In this document: positions 1 to 6,755 of the stretch, in pieces | How the letters are laid out: the number at the start of each line of letters is the position of its first letter | How positions within the stretch are numbered: the first letter of the stretch is position 1 | NCBI GenBank assembly: GCA_023395695.1 | Contig: JAEWYJ010000181.1 | Span: 1 to 7,538 of the forward strand | Reading direction: 5' to 3' | From: Bacillota bacterium | GTDB lineage: Bacteria > Bacillota > Clostridia > Oscillospirales > Ruminococcaceae | DNA: 7,538 bases | Notes under the pieces: generated by a model | Databases searched by the model: none | What the model was told of the DNA's origin: nothing | Seen by the model: the letters and a program-made list of their open reading frames with translations, nothing else | Program-made: the position numbers and the translations under genes

Positions 1-1
1 G

Positions 2-424
2 TTTGGCATCGGCGAAACCTCAAAAATTATTATTATTGTGCTCGCCTCGTTTTTTCCGATGTTTCTCAACATTAAAAAGGGACTTAATTCCTGCGATGTC
101 CGGTTGTTGGAGGTTGGCCAGTCATTAGGTTTTTCAAAGGCCAAACGATTTTTTAAAATTATGCTCCCATTTGCCCTTCCGGATATTCTGGTGGGCATGC
201 GCATTGGGTTAGGCTACAGCTGGCGCGCCATTATCGGTGCCGAGATGATTGCGGCCACCAGCGGACTGGGCTATTTAATTTTGGATGCCCAGCAGATGTC
301 GCGTTCCGACAAAGTGATTGTCGGCATTTTTGTCATTGGCATTGTCGGGCATTTGTGTGACCGTCTGTTTTCTTTTTGCATTAAGAAGGTTTTGCATGGA
401 GGTGTTGACGATAGCTGGCGTTAG
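2..424 (+). CDS. ABC importer permease, SsuC/TauC type (3' part only)
   Basis: This is the C-terminal 140 or so residues of an inner-membrane permease of the nitrate/taurine/sulfonate importer class (BPD_transp_1 fold). The frame is open from base 2, so the N-terminus lies outside the window. The sequence shows the cytoplasmic EAA loop that docks on the ATPase (residues LLEVGQSLGFSKAKRFF and onward to LPFALPDIL), then IGLGYSWRAIIGAEMIAA and GLGYLI, which are typical of SsuC/TauC-like proteins. Hydrophobic segments follow near VIVGIFVIGIVGHL. The stop codon overlaps the following ATPase gene by 29 bases, so the two are probably translated together. The in-frame GTG at 38 is internal, because homology begins upstream of it. 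The family call is firm; the substrate is unknown. Confidence 0.9.
   Translation, partial: FGIGETSKIIIIVLASFFPMFLNIKKGLNSCDVRLLEVGQSLGFSKAKRFFKIMLPFALPDILVGMRIGLGYSWRAIIGAEMIAATSGLGYLILDAQQMSRSDKVIVGIFVIGIVGHLCDRLFSFCIKKVLHGGVDDSWR
384..389 (+). promoter_or_regulatory. Ribosome binding site setting the ATPase start
   Basis: AGAAGG lies 6 bases upstream of ATG 396. It supports that ATG over the longer open frame from ATG 318, whose first 26 residues are a hydrophobic out-of-frame read of the permease and do not belong to an ABC ATPase. Confidence 0.6.
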
Positions 425-1133
425 TATCAAAAACCTGTGCAAAAGCTATCAGGTTTCCGGCCGGCGTTTAACGGTGTTAAACGGGTTGACCACCGAGCTT
501 GCCGACGGAGAAATTACGGTACTTTTGGGCAGAAGCGGTTGTGGAAAAACCACCCTGCTGCGTATTCTGGGCGGTTTTGAACCGTATGACGATGGCGAGC
601 TGATGCTCCCTCCGCACGAAAAAATCGGTATGGTGTTTCAAGATCCGCGCCTGATGCCATGGCTCAGCGTTTATAAGAACATTACCTTTGGCCTCAACCG
701 TAGGCAGGCCCGATCTGACGCGGTTCGCACTTTGGTTGAGACGGTGGGATTAACCGGCTTTGAAAACGCCTCCCCCTCCCAGCTTTCGGGCGGCATGCAG
801 CAAAGGGCGGCGCTGGCGCGCGCGCTTTCTTATGACGCCGACCTGATTTTAATGGATGAGCCCTTTGCCGCGCTGGATCATTTTACGCGTGAAACCATGC
901 AAAGCGAGCTGCTGCGCATCCATCGCCTTAAAAGAAAAAGCATTGTATTTGTCACCCATAGCATTGACGAGGCGCTGCTGTTAGGGCAAAAAATCCTTGT
1001 GCTCAACAGTGGCAAAGTCGAGCACGAAATTTCGCTTGCCGACTTTGATTACCCAAGAGATATTCTATCCCCCAAGCTTATCGGGGTTAAAAAGAATATA
1101 TTATCAACCATAACACAAAGGAGTATGACATGA
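396..1133 (+). CDS. ABC importer ATPase, SsuB/TauB type
   Basis: This 245-residue cytoplasmic ATPase powers the importer formed with the permease upstream and the lipoprotein downstream. All catalytic motifs are visible: Walker A GRSGCGKT (45-52), Q-loop glutamine at 82 in VFQDPRLMPWLSV, signature LSGGM (130-134), Walker B LILMDE (150-155), D-loop AALD and switch histidine 188 in VTHS. The RLMPW stretch after the Q-loop is typical of the nitrate/sulfonate/taurine ATPases. The length is normal for the family. The start at 396 is chosen because of AGAAGG at 384-389 and because the family N-terminus (IKNLCKSYQV) begins just after it. It overlaps the permease by 29 bases, and its TGA overlaps the next ATG in an ATGA. 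Confidence 0.93.
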   Translation: MEVLTIAGVSIKNLCKSYQVSGRRLTVLNGLTTELADGEITVLLGRSGCGKTTLLRILGGFEPYDDGELMLPPHEKIGMVFQDPRLMPWLSVYKNITFGLNRRQARSDAVRTLVETVGLTGFENASPSQLSGGMQQRAALARALSYDADLILMDEPFAALDHFTRETMQSELLRIHRLKRKSIVFVTHSIDEALLLGQKILVLNSGKVEHEISLADFDYPRDILSPKLIGVKKNILSTITQRSMT

Positions 1134-2149
1134 AACGTATAGTATCATTATTCACTGCACTCGCTATCACTGCCGCCATTGCAGGCTGCGGCGGGCAACC
1201 CGCTTCCTCCGCACCACAAAGCAGTGAAGCCCCTGTATCGTCGCAAGCCGAGGCATCCTCTGCCGCGCCTGAATTCACCGTCGATAAAATTGGCGTGACC
1301 TATGTCAAGTCCCCGCTGAACGTACCCTCTATTATCGAAAAAGAAAAAGGCATTTTTGCTGAGGCATTTGCCGGGTACGGCCTGTCTGTCGAATATTCTA
1401 ACCTGACCGCCGGGCCCGAACAGACACAGGCGCTTGCCTCGGGCGATCTCCAGTTTTTGTATGCCGTCGGCGCAACCTCGGTTATTCTATCCGCTTCCAA
1501 CGGCGCGGATATTAAGATTCTTAACACTTACAGCCGCTCCCCCAAGGCCTTCCGCCTGTTCACCGGCAAGGATGGCGCCATTACCTCCGCCGAGCAGCTC
1601 AAAGGTAAAAAGATTGGCGGCCCCAAGGGTACCATTCTGCATGAGCTGTTGATTGCTTATCTGTCCACCGCCGGTCTCACCGAAGCTGACGTCGCCTTTG
1701 TTTCGATGGGCATTCCCGATGCACAGGCCGCACTGGTTGGCGGCTCGCTGGATTGCGCACTGCTTGCCGGCCCGGTCGCCTACAACATGGCCAAGGACGG
1801 CTACCAGATTGTCACTACAGGCGAAGGCCTGGTTGACGCCACCATTGTGGTAGCCACCAGCGGCAGCTTCTATGAGAAGAATCCGTTGCTGGTCGAGCGC
1901 TTTTTAGAGGCACAGAAGACCGTTGCGCAGTATATTGCGGACAACAAGCAGGAAATTCTTGAGATTACTGCTAAGGAAACCGACCTGAGCATTGAGGCTG
2001 TTGAAGAGATGTTCCCCATGTATGATTTTAATACCGAAATCACAGCAGCGGATGTTGCCTCTATGAAGAAAACCGAGCAGTTTATGCGTGACAACGCCAT
2101 GATTGAAACCCCTGTGGATATTGATACGCTGATTCTTAAGGTGGCATAA
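1130..2149 (+). CDS. ABC importer substrate-binding lipoprotein, SsuA/NMT1-like
   Basis: This 339-residue extracytoplasmic solute receptor is anchored to the membrane and delivers ligand to the permease. The first 20 residues form a lipoprotein signal peptide ending in the lipobox IAGC with the lipidated cysteine at 20. A Ser/Ala/Pro/Gln linker follows to about residue 48. The rest is a class II periplasmic-binding-protein fold of the SsuA/TauA/NMT1 type: IGVTYVKSPLNVPSII, then KGIFAEAFAGYGLSVEY, GDLQFLYAVG, LKGKKIGGPKGT and GGSLDCALLAGPVA, in the order usual for sulfonate- or HMP-type receptors. It starts in a 4-base ATGA overlap with the ATPase, and AAAGGAG at 1117-1123 gives it a strong ribosome binding site, suiting a receptor needed in excess. 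The actual ligand cannot be deduced. Confidence 0.92.
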   Translation: MKRIVSLFTALAITAAIAGCGGQPASSAPQSSEAPVSSQAEASSAAPEFTVDKIGVTYVKSPLNVPSIIEKEKGIFAEAFAGYGLSVEYSNLTAGPEQTQALASGDLQFLYAVGATSVILSASNGADIKILNTYSRSPKAFRLFTGKDGAITSAEQLKGKKIGGPKGTILHELLIAYLSTAGLTEADVAFVSMGIPDAQAALVGGSLDCALLAGPVAYNMAKDGYQIVTTGEGLVDATIVVATSGSFYEKNPLLVERFLEAQKTVAQYIADNKQEILEITAKETDLSIEAVEEMFPMYDFNTEITAADVASMKKTEQFMRDNAMIETPVDIDTLILKVA

Positions 2150-2204
2150 TCTGAATATTGATCACGATATGATTAGTCGCTGCCTGCAAAGCACGTAATG
2201 ACTA

Positions 2205-2258
2205 ATTGATATAAAAATGGAGTTTGCGCCACGGCGCAAACTCCATTTTTATATCAAT
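2205..2258. terminator. Bidirectional intrinsic terminator between convergent operons
   Basis: A perfect 26-bp inverted repeat (arms 2205-2230 and 2233-2258) has only AC at its centre. The inner 12 bp (GGAGTTTGCGCC and its complement) are GC-rich. They are flanked by A5 on the left and T5 on the right, so a stem followed by a U-tract forms when either strand is transcribed. It lies 55 bases after the + strand lipoprotein stop and 26 bases beyond the end of the - strand ATPase gene, which fits a shared terminator for both operons. Confidence 0.88.
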
Positions 2259-2284
2259 AATTTCATTCCAAAAGTGTTCAGCAT

Positions 2285-2860
2285 TCAAAGTGTGATATGA
2301 TAATCTGCGTTCAACGCCGCAGTCTCCTCGGGGTCATGCGTAACCAGCAAAACGCTTTTACCGGCGACGCGCCGCCGGGTTTCATCAATAACCACAGCCT
2401 TGGTGCCAGCGTCAAGCCCCTTGAACGGCTCGTCTAAAAACAGAATATCATAGTCGGCCAGCAGCGCTCTGAGCAGCGCCACGCGGCGGCGCATGCCGCC
2501 CGAGAGCGTGCACACCGGCTGGGCGGCACAGCCCGCAAGGCCCATCGCCTTTAGCGCAGCTAAAATATCCTGCCGGCTGCGCTGCGGGCAAGCAAGGCGA
2601 ATATTTGTCATCGGGTTTAAATTCTCACACAGCCGATCCTCCTGAAAAACCGCGCTCAGGCGCAGCCCGGACAAACCCACTATATTGCCGCCGTCGGGCG
2701 ATTCAAGGCCCATCAGCAGCCGCAGCAACGTCGTTTTCCCCCGGCCGGAAGGGCCTGTGATACAAGAAATCCGCCCAGCCGGAATAACGGCCGAAAAACT
2801 GTCAAGCACCCGATGATCCCCATAGGCCTTGCAGAGATTGTTCAAAACAATGTCTTTCAT
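2285..2860 (-). CDS. ABC importer ATPase, compact SsuB/TauB type
   Basis: This 191-residue ATPase is the last gene of the second importer operon. Motifs are complete: Walker A GPSGRGKT (36-43), Q-loop glutamine 73 in VFQEDRL, signature LSGGM (119-123), Walker B ILFLDE (139-144), D-loop KGLD and switch histidine 175 in VTHD. It is about 50 residues shorter than the first ATPase because it ends soon after the H-loop and lacks the usual C-terminal extension. The frame is clean and the stop is followed by the shared terminator, so this appears to be its natural form rather than a truncation. GGAGGG at 2871-2876, inside the end of the permease gene, is its ribosome binding site. Only 3 bases separate it from the permease stop. 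Confidence 0.9.
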   Translation of the reverse strand: MKDIVLNNLCKAYGDHRVLDSFSAVIPAGRISCITGPSGRGKTTLLRLLMGLESPDGGNIVGLSGLRLSAVFQEDRLCENLNPMTNIRLACPQRSRQDILAALKAMGLAGCAAQPVCTLSGGMRRRVALLRALLADYDILFLDEPFKGLDAGTKAVVIDETRRRVAGKSVLLVTHDPEETAALNADYHITL

Positions 2861-2863
2861 CGC

Positions 2864-3637
2864 TTACATACCCTCCAATCGGGCGGCGGTGCAATCAAGC
2901 AGCCACAGAAACAGTCGCTCAAACGCCAGACTTATCAGCACAATAACCAGCGTCCAGGCAAAAAGGTCGGGGGTGTCCAGATAGATTTTTGCGTTGTAGA
3001 GCCTTTCGCCCACCGACCCGGAGGGAATGCCGATGACCTCCGCCGCTATGCCGGACTTCCAGCATAGCCCCAGCCCCACCGAGCAGGCCGCCCGAAAATA
3101 AGGCAGCACCTGTGGGATATAAATATACCGCACACGCCGGGCGACGGGCAGTGCAAAAACCTGCGCCATTTCCAACAGCTGGCGGTCGGTACTCCTGATG
3201 CCGCTCAGTACGTTGGTATACACCACCGGCAGCACCATCAGAAAGGAAATGAACACCGACAGGTTTTTTGAAGGAATCCAGATGAGCACCAGCACAATAA
3301 ACGAAGCGACCGGAATTGCCTTAATTGCCAGTATCGGCGGGGCCAGCAGTGTCTCAACCCCCCAAAACCGCGCGGCTAAAGCCGCCAGCGTCACACCGCA
3401 CACCATTGCCAGCATAAACCCACCCGCAATACGCGTCAGGGAAAAGGCGATTGTTTGCCAGAACGCCGTTGTCAGACCCAGCATATAAACCCGCACTAAA
3501 ACCGAGACAGGGGATACTAACAGTATCTCCTGCCTCAAAGCCATACTGCCGGCTTGCCAGACGGCCAGCCAGAGCAGTACAGCCCACAGTTTTATTGCGT
3601 GCTTGCGCGCCGGCCTACCGGCTGTAATAAAATTCAT
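2864..3637 (-). CDS. ABC importer permease, SsuC/TauC type
   Basis: This 257-residue multi-spanning membrane permease forms the channel of the second importer. Hydrophobic segments occur roughly at 15-33, 64-90, 100-120, 128-146, 180-200 and 228-246, giving the usual six or so helices. The EAA loop that contacts the ATPase begins near residue 154 (LLEMAQVFALP) and runs to IYIPQVLPYFRAA. GLCWKSGIAAEVIG corresponds to the conserved segment WKAxIAAE of this family. The start is assigned at ATG 3637 (MNFITAGRP), which overlaps the end of the lipoprotein gene by 23 bases. The longer frame from 3703 would read 22 unrelated residues out of frame with that gene. No strong ribosome binding site is seen, so coupling to upstream translation is likely. 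The start is less certain than the family. Confidence 0.88.
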   Translation of the reverse strand: MNFITAGRPARKHAIKLWAVLLWLAVWQAGSMALRQEILLVSPVSVLVRVYMLGLTTAFWQTIAFSLTRIAGGFMLAMVCGVTLAALAARFWGVETLLAPPILAIKAIPVASFIVLVLIWIPSKNLSVFISFLMVLPVVYTNVLSGIRSTDRQLLEMAQVFALPVARRVRYIYIPQVLPYFRAACSVGLGLCWKSGIAAEVIGIPSGSVGERLYNAKIYLDTPDLFAWTLVIVLISLAFERLFLWLLDCTAARLEGM

Positions 3638-4724
3638 CTGCCGGGAGGGCCCCGCCCACCGATTTGGGATTTTGCTCAAAGAGTACCGAGAGATAGCCGA
3701 CAAGCTTATCCTTCATCGCTGCGCCCTCTATAAAAGCAATATTGCATTTGGGCAGCGCCTTTTCGGCGATGGCAGCCGGAACAATATCGTATTTGCCAAC
3801 CAGTGCGGCCGCGTCGGCCGTATTGGCGTTTACGAATTCCACCGAGGCCTTATAATGATCCAGAAAGTCTGAAACGGCCTGCGGATTTTCCTTAACAAAC
3901 TCGGTACGGCCGACCACCACGCCGGTAATCAGCGCGGAGGGGGCTGCGGCACCCGCCTGCAATACATCCCACTCCTCGGTCAGATCAAGCGCCACACGGA
4001 TATTCTGGGCCTTGGTCTGCGCGGTGGTGACAAAGGGCTGTGGCAGCATGGCAATCGCATTTTCGGTGGTGGTAAGCACCGAGAGGCACTCGGCGTGCTC
4101 GCTCTTCCACTCAATGGTCACGTCGTCGGTCAGGCCGTTCTGGGCCAGAATATAATTGAGGGCGTATTCGGGCGTCGCGCCTTTGCCACTGGCGTAAATG
4201 GTCTTACCTTTGAGATCGGCAACCGACTGGACGGTGTCGCCGCTTTCGACGATATACAGGACGCCCAGCGTATTGATGGCCAGTACCTGTACGCCACCCT
4301 TGGTGTTGTTATAAAGTACCGAGGCCAGGTTTGCAGGCACGGCGGCAATATCGGCCTGGCCCTGTACCAGCTTGGGCGCGACCTCGTCCACCGCCGCTAC
4401 AATCGAGAAGCTGTAGTTGTTATCGGCAGCCTTGCCATCCTCGGCCTCCTGCATGAAGCGAACCATGCCCATGGCGGTCGGGCCCTTAAGCGCCAGCACA
4501 TTGACGTCGACCGGCGCAGCTTCCGGGGCGGATACATCGGGTGTAGACGCCGCCGCAGGTGCGGCGGACGGAGCTTCGGACGGGGCTGCTTCAAGAGGGG
4601 CAGAGGCCGGCTCGGCAGAAGAAGCAGGCGCGGAAGCCGAGACCTGCGCCGGTGCGGAGGCACAGCCTGCCGCAAGCACGGCGGTCATGGCAAGCGTCAA
4701 AAAAATAGCGGTTAACTTTTTCAT
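3615..4724 (-). CDS. ABC importer substrate-binding lipoprotein, NMT1/THI5-like
   Basis: This 369-residue receptor is the first gene of the second importer operon. Residues 1-21 are a lipoprotein signal peptide with lipobox LAAGC and cysteine 21. Residues 22-74 are an unusually long Ala/Ser/Pro/Glu-rich linker. The binding domain begins at about 74 with VNVLALKGPTAMGMVRFM, followed by PKLVQGQADIAAVPANLASVL, LGVLYIVE, LKGKTIYASGKGATPEYALNYIL and AIAMLPQPFVTTA, a pattern of NMT1/THI5-like receptors. GAGAGG at 4735-4740 precedes the ATG with 10 bases between. It resembles the first lipoprotein only in overall fold, so the two operons are relatives rather than a recent duplication. The ligand is unknown. 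Confidence 0.9.
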   Translation of the reverse strand: MKKLTAIFLTLAMTAVLAAGCASAPAQVSASAPASSAEPASAPLEAAPSEAPSAAPAAASTPDVSAPEAAPVDVNVLALKGPTAMGMVRFMQEAEDGKAADNNYSFSIVAAVDEVAPKLVQGQADIAAVPANLASVLYNNTKGGVQVLAINTLGVLYIVESGDTVQSVADLKGKTIYASGKGATPEYALNYILAQNGLTDDVTIEWKSEHAECLSVLTTTENAIAMLPQPFVTTAQTKAQNIRVALDLTEEWDVLQAGAAAPSALITGVVVGRTEFVKENPQAVSDFLDHYKASVEFVNANTADAAALVGKYDIVPAAIAEKALPKCNIAFIEGAAMKDKLVGYLSVLFEQNPKSVGGALPADEFYYSR

Positions 4725-4741
4725 GTTATAATTCCTCTCTC

Positions 4742-4768
4742 AATATATTGGGGTATTTTTAAGGTCAA
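4742..4768 (-). promoter_or_regulatory. Weak candidate promoter for the second importer operon
   Basis: On the - strand TTGACC (4763-4768) and TATATT (4742-4747) resemble -35 and -10 boxes, but the spacer is only 15 bases. Transcription would start about 11 bases before the ATG and cut into the ribosome binding site. This is the best-looking pair near the gene, yet it is not convincing. The rest of 4741-4925 shows no clear gene, and all three + strand frames contain stops. Confidence 0.2.
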
Positions 4769-4925
4769 GACGGTGGCACATTGGCCAAAAGTATACATGA
4801 GGGAAAAAGAGTGGGAATGCGGGATATGTTCCAAGCATTTTTAGCGCGAAAACACGCTTTTACAGCAGCATTCGCCAAGGCCGGGGATTATAGGTGGAAG
4901 CTGTGAAAGCAGGCCGCGCGCTGAG

Positions 4926-5066
4926 ACGGTCAAACAATTTGGTAATAGGTGTGCGATGGCGCCCAACTATCAGCAGGCTGCGGCTGGCATGAACCCAAGA
5001 GCAGGCATACAGCGAGGCGCCAAACAAGCTGTGAAGGCTGTGCCTATTTTTGAATGGTTTGACTAT
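4926..5066 (+). repeat. Imperfect long inverted repeat (hairpin element A)
   Basis: The two ends of this 141-base stretch pair with each other. GGTCAAAC (4928-4935) pairs with GTTTGACT (5057-5064), ATT (4937-4939) with AAT (5053-5055), and AATAGGTGTG (4944-4953) with TGTGCCTATT (5039-5048), the last partly by G-U pairs. An inner TGGCGCC (4957-4963) pairs with GGCGCCA (5016-5022). The right 12 bases TGGTTTGACTAT (5055-5066) are identical to the right end of the hairpin at 6751-6877, and the left end GTCAAAC matches that family end too. It could be a decayed MITE-like repeat or a structured RNA. The right end runs into the ATPase remnant, whose homology begins at that point. Confidence 0.5.
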
Positions 5067-5622
5067 CGACGGCGCGCCGATTGACCGCAGGCAGCGTCAG
5101 AAGCTTTCGGCGGGGCTGATGGCACGTCTGAGCCAGAATATGCGTTTTATTCTGGACACCACCGTGACGGAATTTCTTGCACTGCATACGCGATGCCGTC
5201 AAAAGGATATTGATATCAGCACAGTCATTGCACTGGCCGACAGCATTACGCCCGAACCGGTGTCACCCTCGCAAAATCTCAACCTGCTCAGCGGTGGCCA
5301 GACCCGCGCGCTGATGATTGCCGATATCGCCCTGATCTGCGACAGCCCGGTGGTTCTGATTGATGAGATTGAAAATGCGGGCATCGACAAGGAGCGGGCG
5401 CTGTCACTTTTATGCCGTCAGGATAAGCTGGTGCTGGTGGTCACACATGATGTACACACCGCGCTGATGGCGCCACGCCGCATTGTCATGGCAAACGGCG
5501 CCGTGCAGCGCGTTGTCGCACGCAGCGCCAAAGAAGAGGCGCTTTTTAAGTCTTTAAGCGTCGACTATCAATTGCAGCAGAAGCGGCGACAGCTTTTGCG
5601 TGAAGGGAGCAAACTGATATGA
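5050..5622 (+). pseudogene. ABC ATPase remnant lacking Walker A
   Basis: The frame encodes about 190 residues of an ABC ATPase but begins only just before the Q-loop. Visible are LTIDGAPI (4-11), which normally lies after Walker A; Q-loop glutamine 29 in LSQNMRF; signature LSGGQ (80-84); Walker B VVLIDE (101-106) followed by the odd IENAGID in place of the usual D-loop; and switch histidine 133 in VVTHD. The P-loop that binds ATP phosphates is absent, and none of the three + strand frames in the 320 bases upstream encodes GxxGxGKT/S. The only start in frame near the beginning is TTG 5050, within the repeat, without a good ribosome binding site. A partial product from ATG 5119 is possible. It is probably inactive as an ATPase, with the 5' part deleted or replaced. 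It overlaps the next gene in an ATGA. Confidence 0.72.
5603..5609 (+). promoter_or_regulatory. Ribosome binding site of the binding-protein-like gene
   Basis: AAGGGAG stands 9 bases before ATG 5619. It supports that start and indicates that the downstream gene could still be translated although the ATPase gene before it is broken. Confidence 0.6.
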
Positions 5623-6539
5623 CCCCTATTTTGCTTTATTGGAACCACATCTGTGTGCTGCACAATCAGGAGAAGGTCTTTTTGGCACAGCTGACCGAGC
5701 GTCTGCGCCAACAGAATATTGCGCTGGACGTGCGCTTTTTTGGTCTGGGGTATCCCGAGCATATGTCGGAATACCTCGCGCGGCCCGACGCGCTTCTGCC
5801 CGACGTCATCGTCTCGGCCGATCTGGAGGTGTTTGAGGACAGCCGCATCTTTAACCGGTTTTCCGGCACGCTCTACCCTGCGGCGGACTGGGTGCCGCTG
5901 CGGCAGACCGCAGCGTTAAAAGCGGCGTCCCGGCATCCGGCGCTGTTGCCCTTTGTCTCAATACCGCTGGTGTATTACACATCAAGCCCCGCCGCCTGCG
6001 CCGAAAAGGGTATCTGCGATATTGGCGGCCTTGCCTTTGGCGGCATTAATAATTCCGCGGGCAAAACGCTCATCAAAGCGGTGTGGAGCCATAAAGGTAA
6101 GGATGAGGCCCGGCGGCTGCTTGAGACGTCGTCCGTTTCCGACATGCCTATCGGCGCTTTTCAGCAGGTGCGCTCCGGCCAGCAAAAAACGGCCCTTGTG
6201 CCCTCGCTCTATGCGCTGCGCGCCGACGGCTCGGGCACCTTTTTGCAAGTACCACAAGAGGGGCCTTTGCTGGTCTCCTCCTACTTTTGCGCGCGGCACT
6301 CTATTCCCGAGCAGACCGCGCGGACGCTGGCAGCAGCGATTCTCTGCCCCAATCTGTGCACATTTTACGCACAGAACGGCGATCTGATTCTGCACCCCGC
6401 CTGCATTGACCGCCCCAGCCGGCAAATATCCGACCGTTATTTTGCCCCCTCCTTCGACTGGTATGACCGGGTGACACCACAAGAATTTTATGCGCTTTAT
6501 TGCGGGGCGCTGCCCGCCGCCAAGGACCCGGTGACCTGA
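5619..6539 (+). CDS. Substrate-binding-like protein without signal peptide
   Basis: This intact 306-residue reading frame looks like a class II periplasmic-binding-protein fold. It has an opening beta strand (PILLYWNHICVLHNQ), then LLPDVIVSADLEVFED, which resembles the ligand-side strand of iron/polyamine-type receptors, and LPFVSIPLVYYTSSPA near the domain crossover. It has no signal peptide or lipobox: the N-terminus MTPILLYWNH lacks a basic stretch and hydrophobic core, so the product should be cytoplasmic. It is coupled to the ATPase remnant by an ATGA overlap, indicating that the two once formed a functional pair. Several cysteines (for example in NHICVLHNQ and ILCPNLCTF) might matter for a metal or cofactor role, but this is a guess. 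I do not recognise a specific function; a substrate-binding-like role is inferred from fold-like motifs and context. Confidence 0.65.
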   Translation: MTPILLYWNHICVLHNQEKVFLAQLTERLRQQNIALDVRFFGLGYPEHMSEYLARPDALLPDVIVSADLEVFEDSRIFNRFSGTLYPAADWVPLRQTAALKAASRHPALLPFVSIPLVYYTSSPAACAEKGICDIGGLAFGGINNSAGKTLIKAVWSHKGKDEARRLLETSSVSDMPIGAFQQVRSGQQKTALVPSLYALRADGSGTFLQVPQEGPLLVSSYFCARHSIPEQTARTLAAAILCPNLCTFYAQNGDLILHPACIDRPSRQISDRYFAPSFDWYDRVTPQEFYALYCGALPAAKDPVT

Positions 6540-6542
6540 CAG

Positions 6543-6755
6543 GTCGGTCAACTTGAAAAGCGGAGCCGGATCGACGCGTATTTTTGTGTCACAAGGCGCT
6601 GGACGCAGGCGAGCTGACGTTGGGCCGCTTTGAGAATTAATCGGCTAATATATATCTGTTCGCCAAGGTATACGGACGCCATGCGAAAAGCAACGGCATC
6701 ACGTATGTGTAGCGATGAGAAAGATAAACACACCATGTATGCGCTCCTTTTATAG
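6543..6755 (+). pseudogene. Possible broken reading frame of unknown origin
   Basis: Joining two + strand frames gives a coherent protein-like string. QLEKRSRIDAYFC (from 6549) continues after a shift as HKALDAGELTLGRFEN, a TAA interrupts, then ANIYLFAKVYGRHAKSNGITYV follows, and a second shift leads to SDEKDKHTMYALLL ending at the TAG at 6753-6755. Codon use in these pieces looks like that of the surrounding genes. I do not recognise the family. Chance assembly across frames is possible, so this is a tentative call. The last codons run into the left end of the hairpin element. Confidence 0.3.

Noticed and set aside
2172..2206. Inverted ATTAGTC/GACTAAT pair just before the terminator
   Set aside because: The arms are 7 bases with a 21-base loop and no supporting context. 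They resemble the hairpin ends only in a few bases.
4095..4715. 206-residue open frame on the + strand
   Set aside because: It is the opposite-strand shadow of the lipoprotein gene. Its Arg/Gly-rich end mirrors the Ala/Ser/Pro linker codons, and it has no family features.
4849..4862. Small hairpin AGCG/CGCT followed by TTTA
   Set aside because: The stem is only 4 bp, which is too weak to call a terminator or regulatory structure.
4921..4935. CTGAGA, as in the conserved core of TPP riboswitches
   Set aside because: The other conserved parts (the GGGGUGC start, the ACCUGAU segment and the CGUAGGGA end) are not found, and the downstream gene is broken.
5982..6551. 189-residue open frame on the - strand
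   Set aside because: It lies wholly over the binding-protein-like gene, whose + strand frame has an ATGA overlap, a ribosome binding site and receptor-like motifs.
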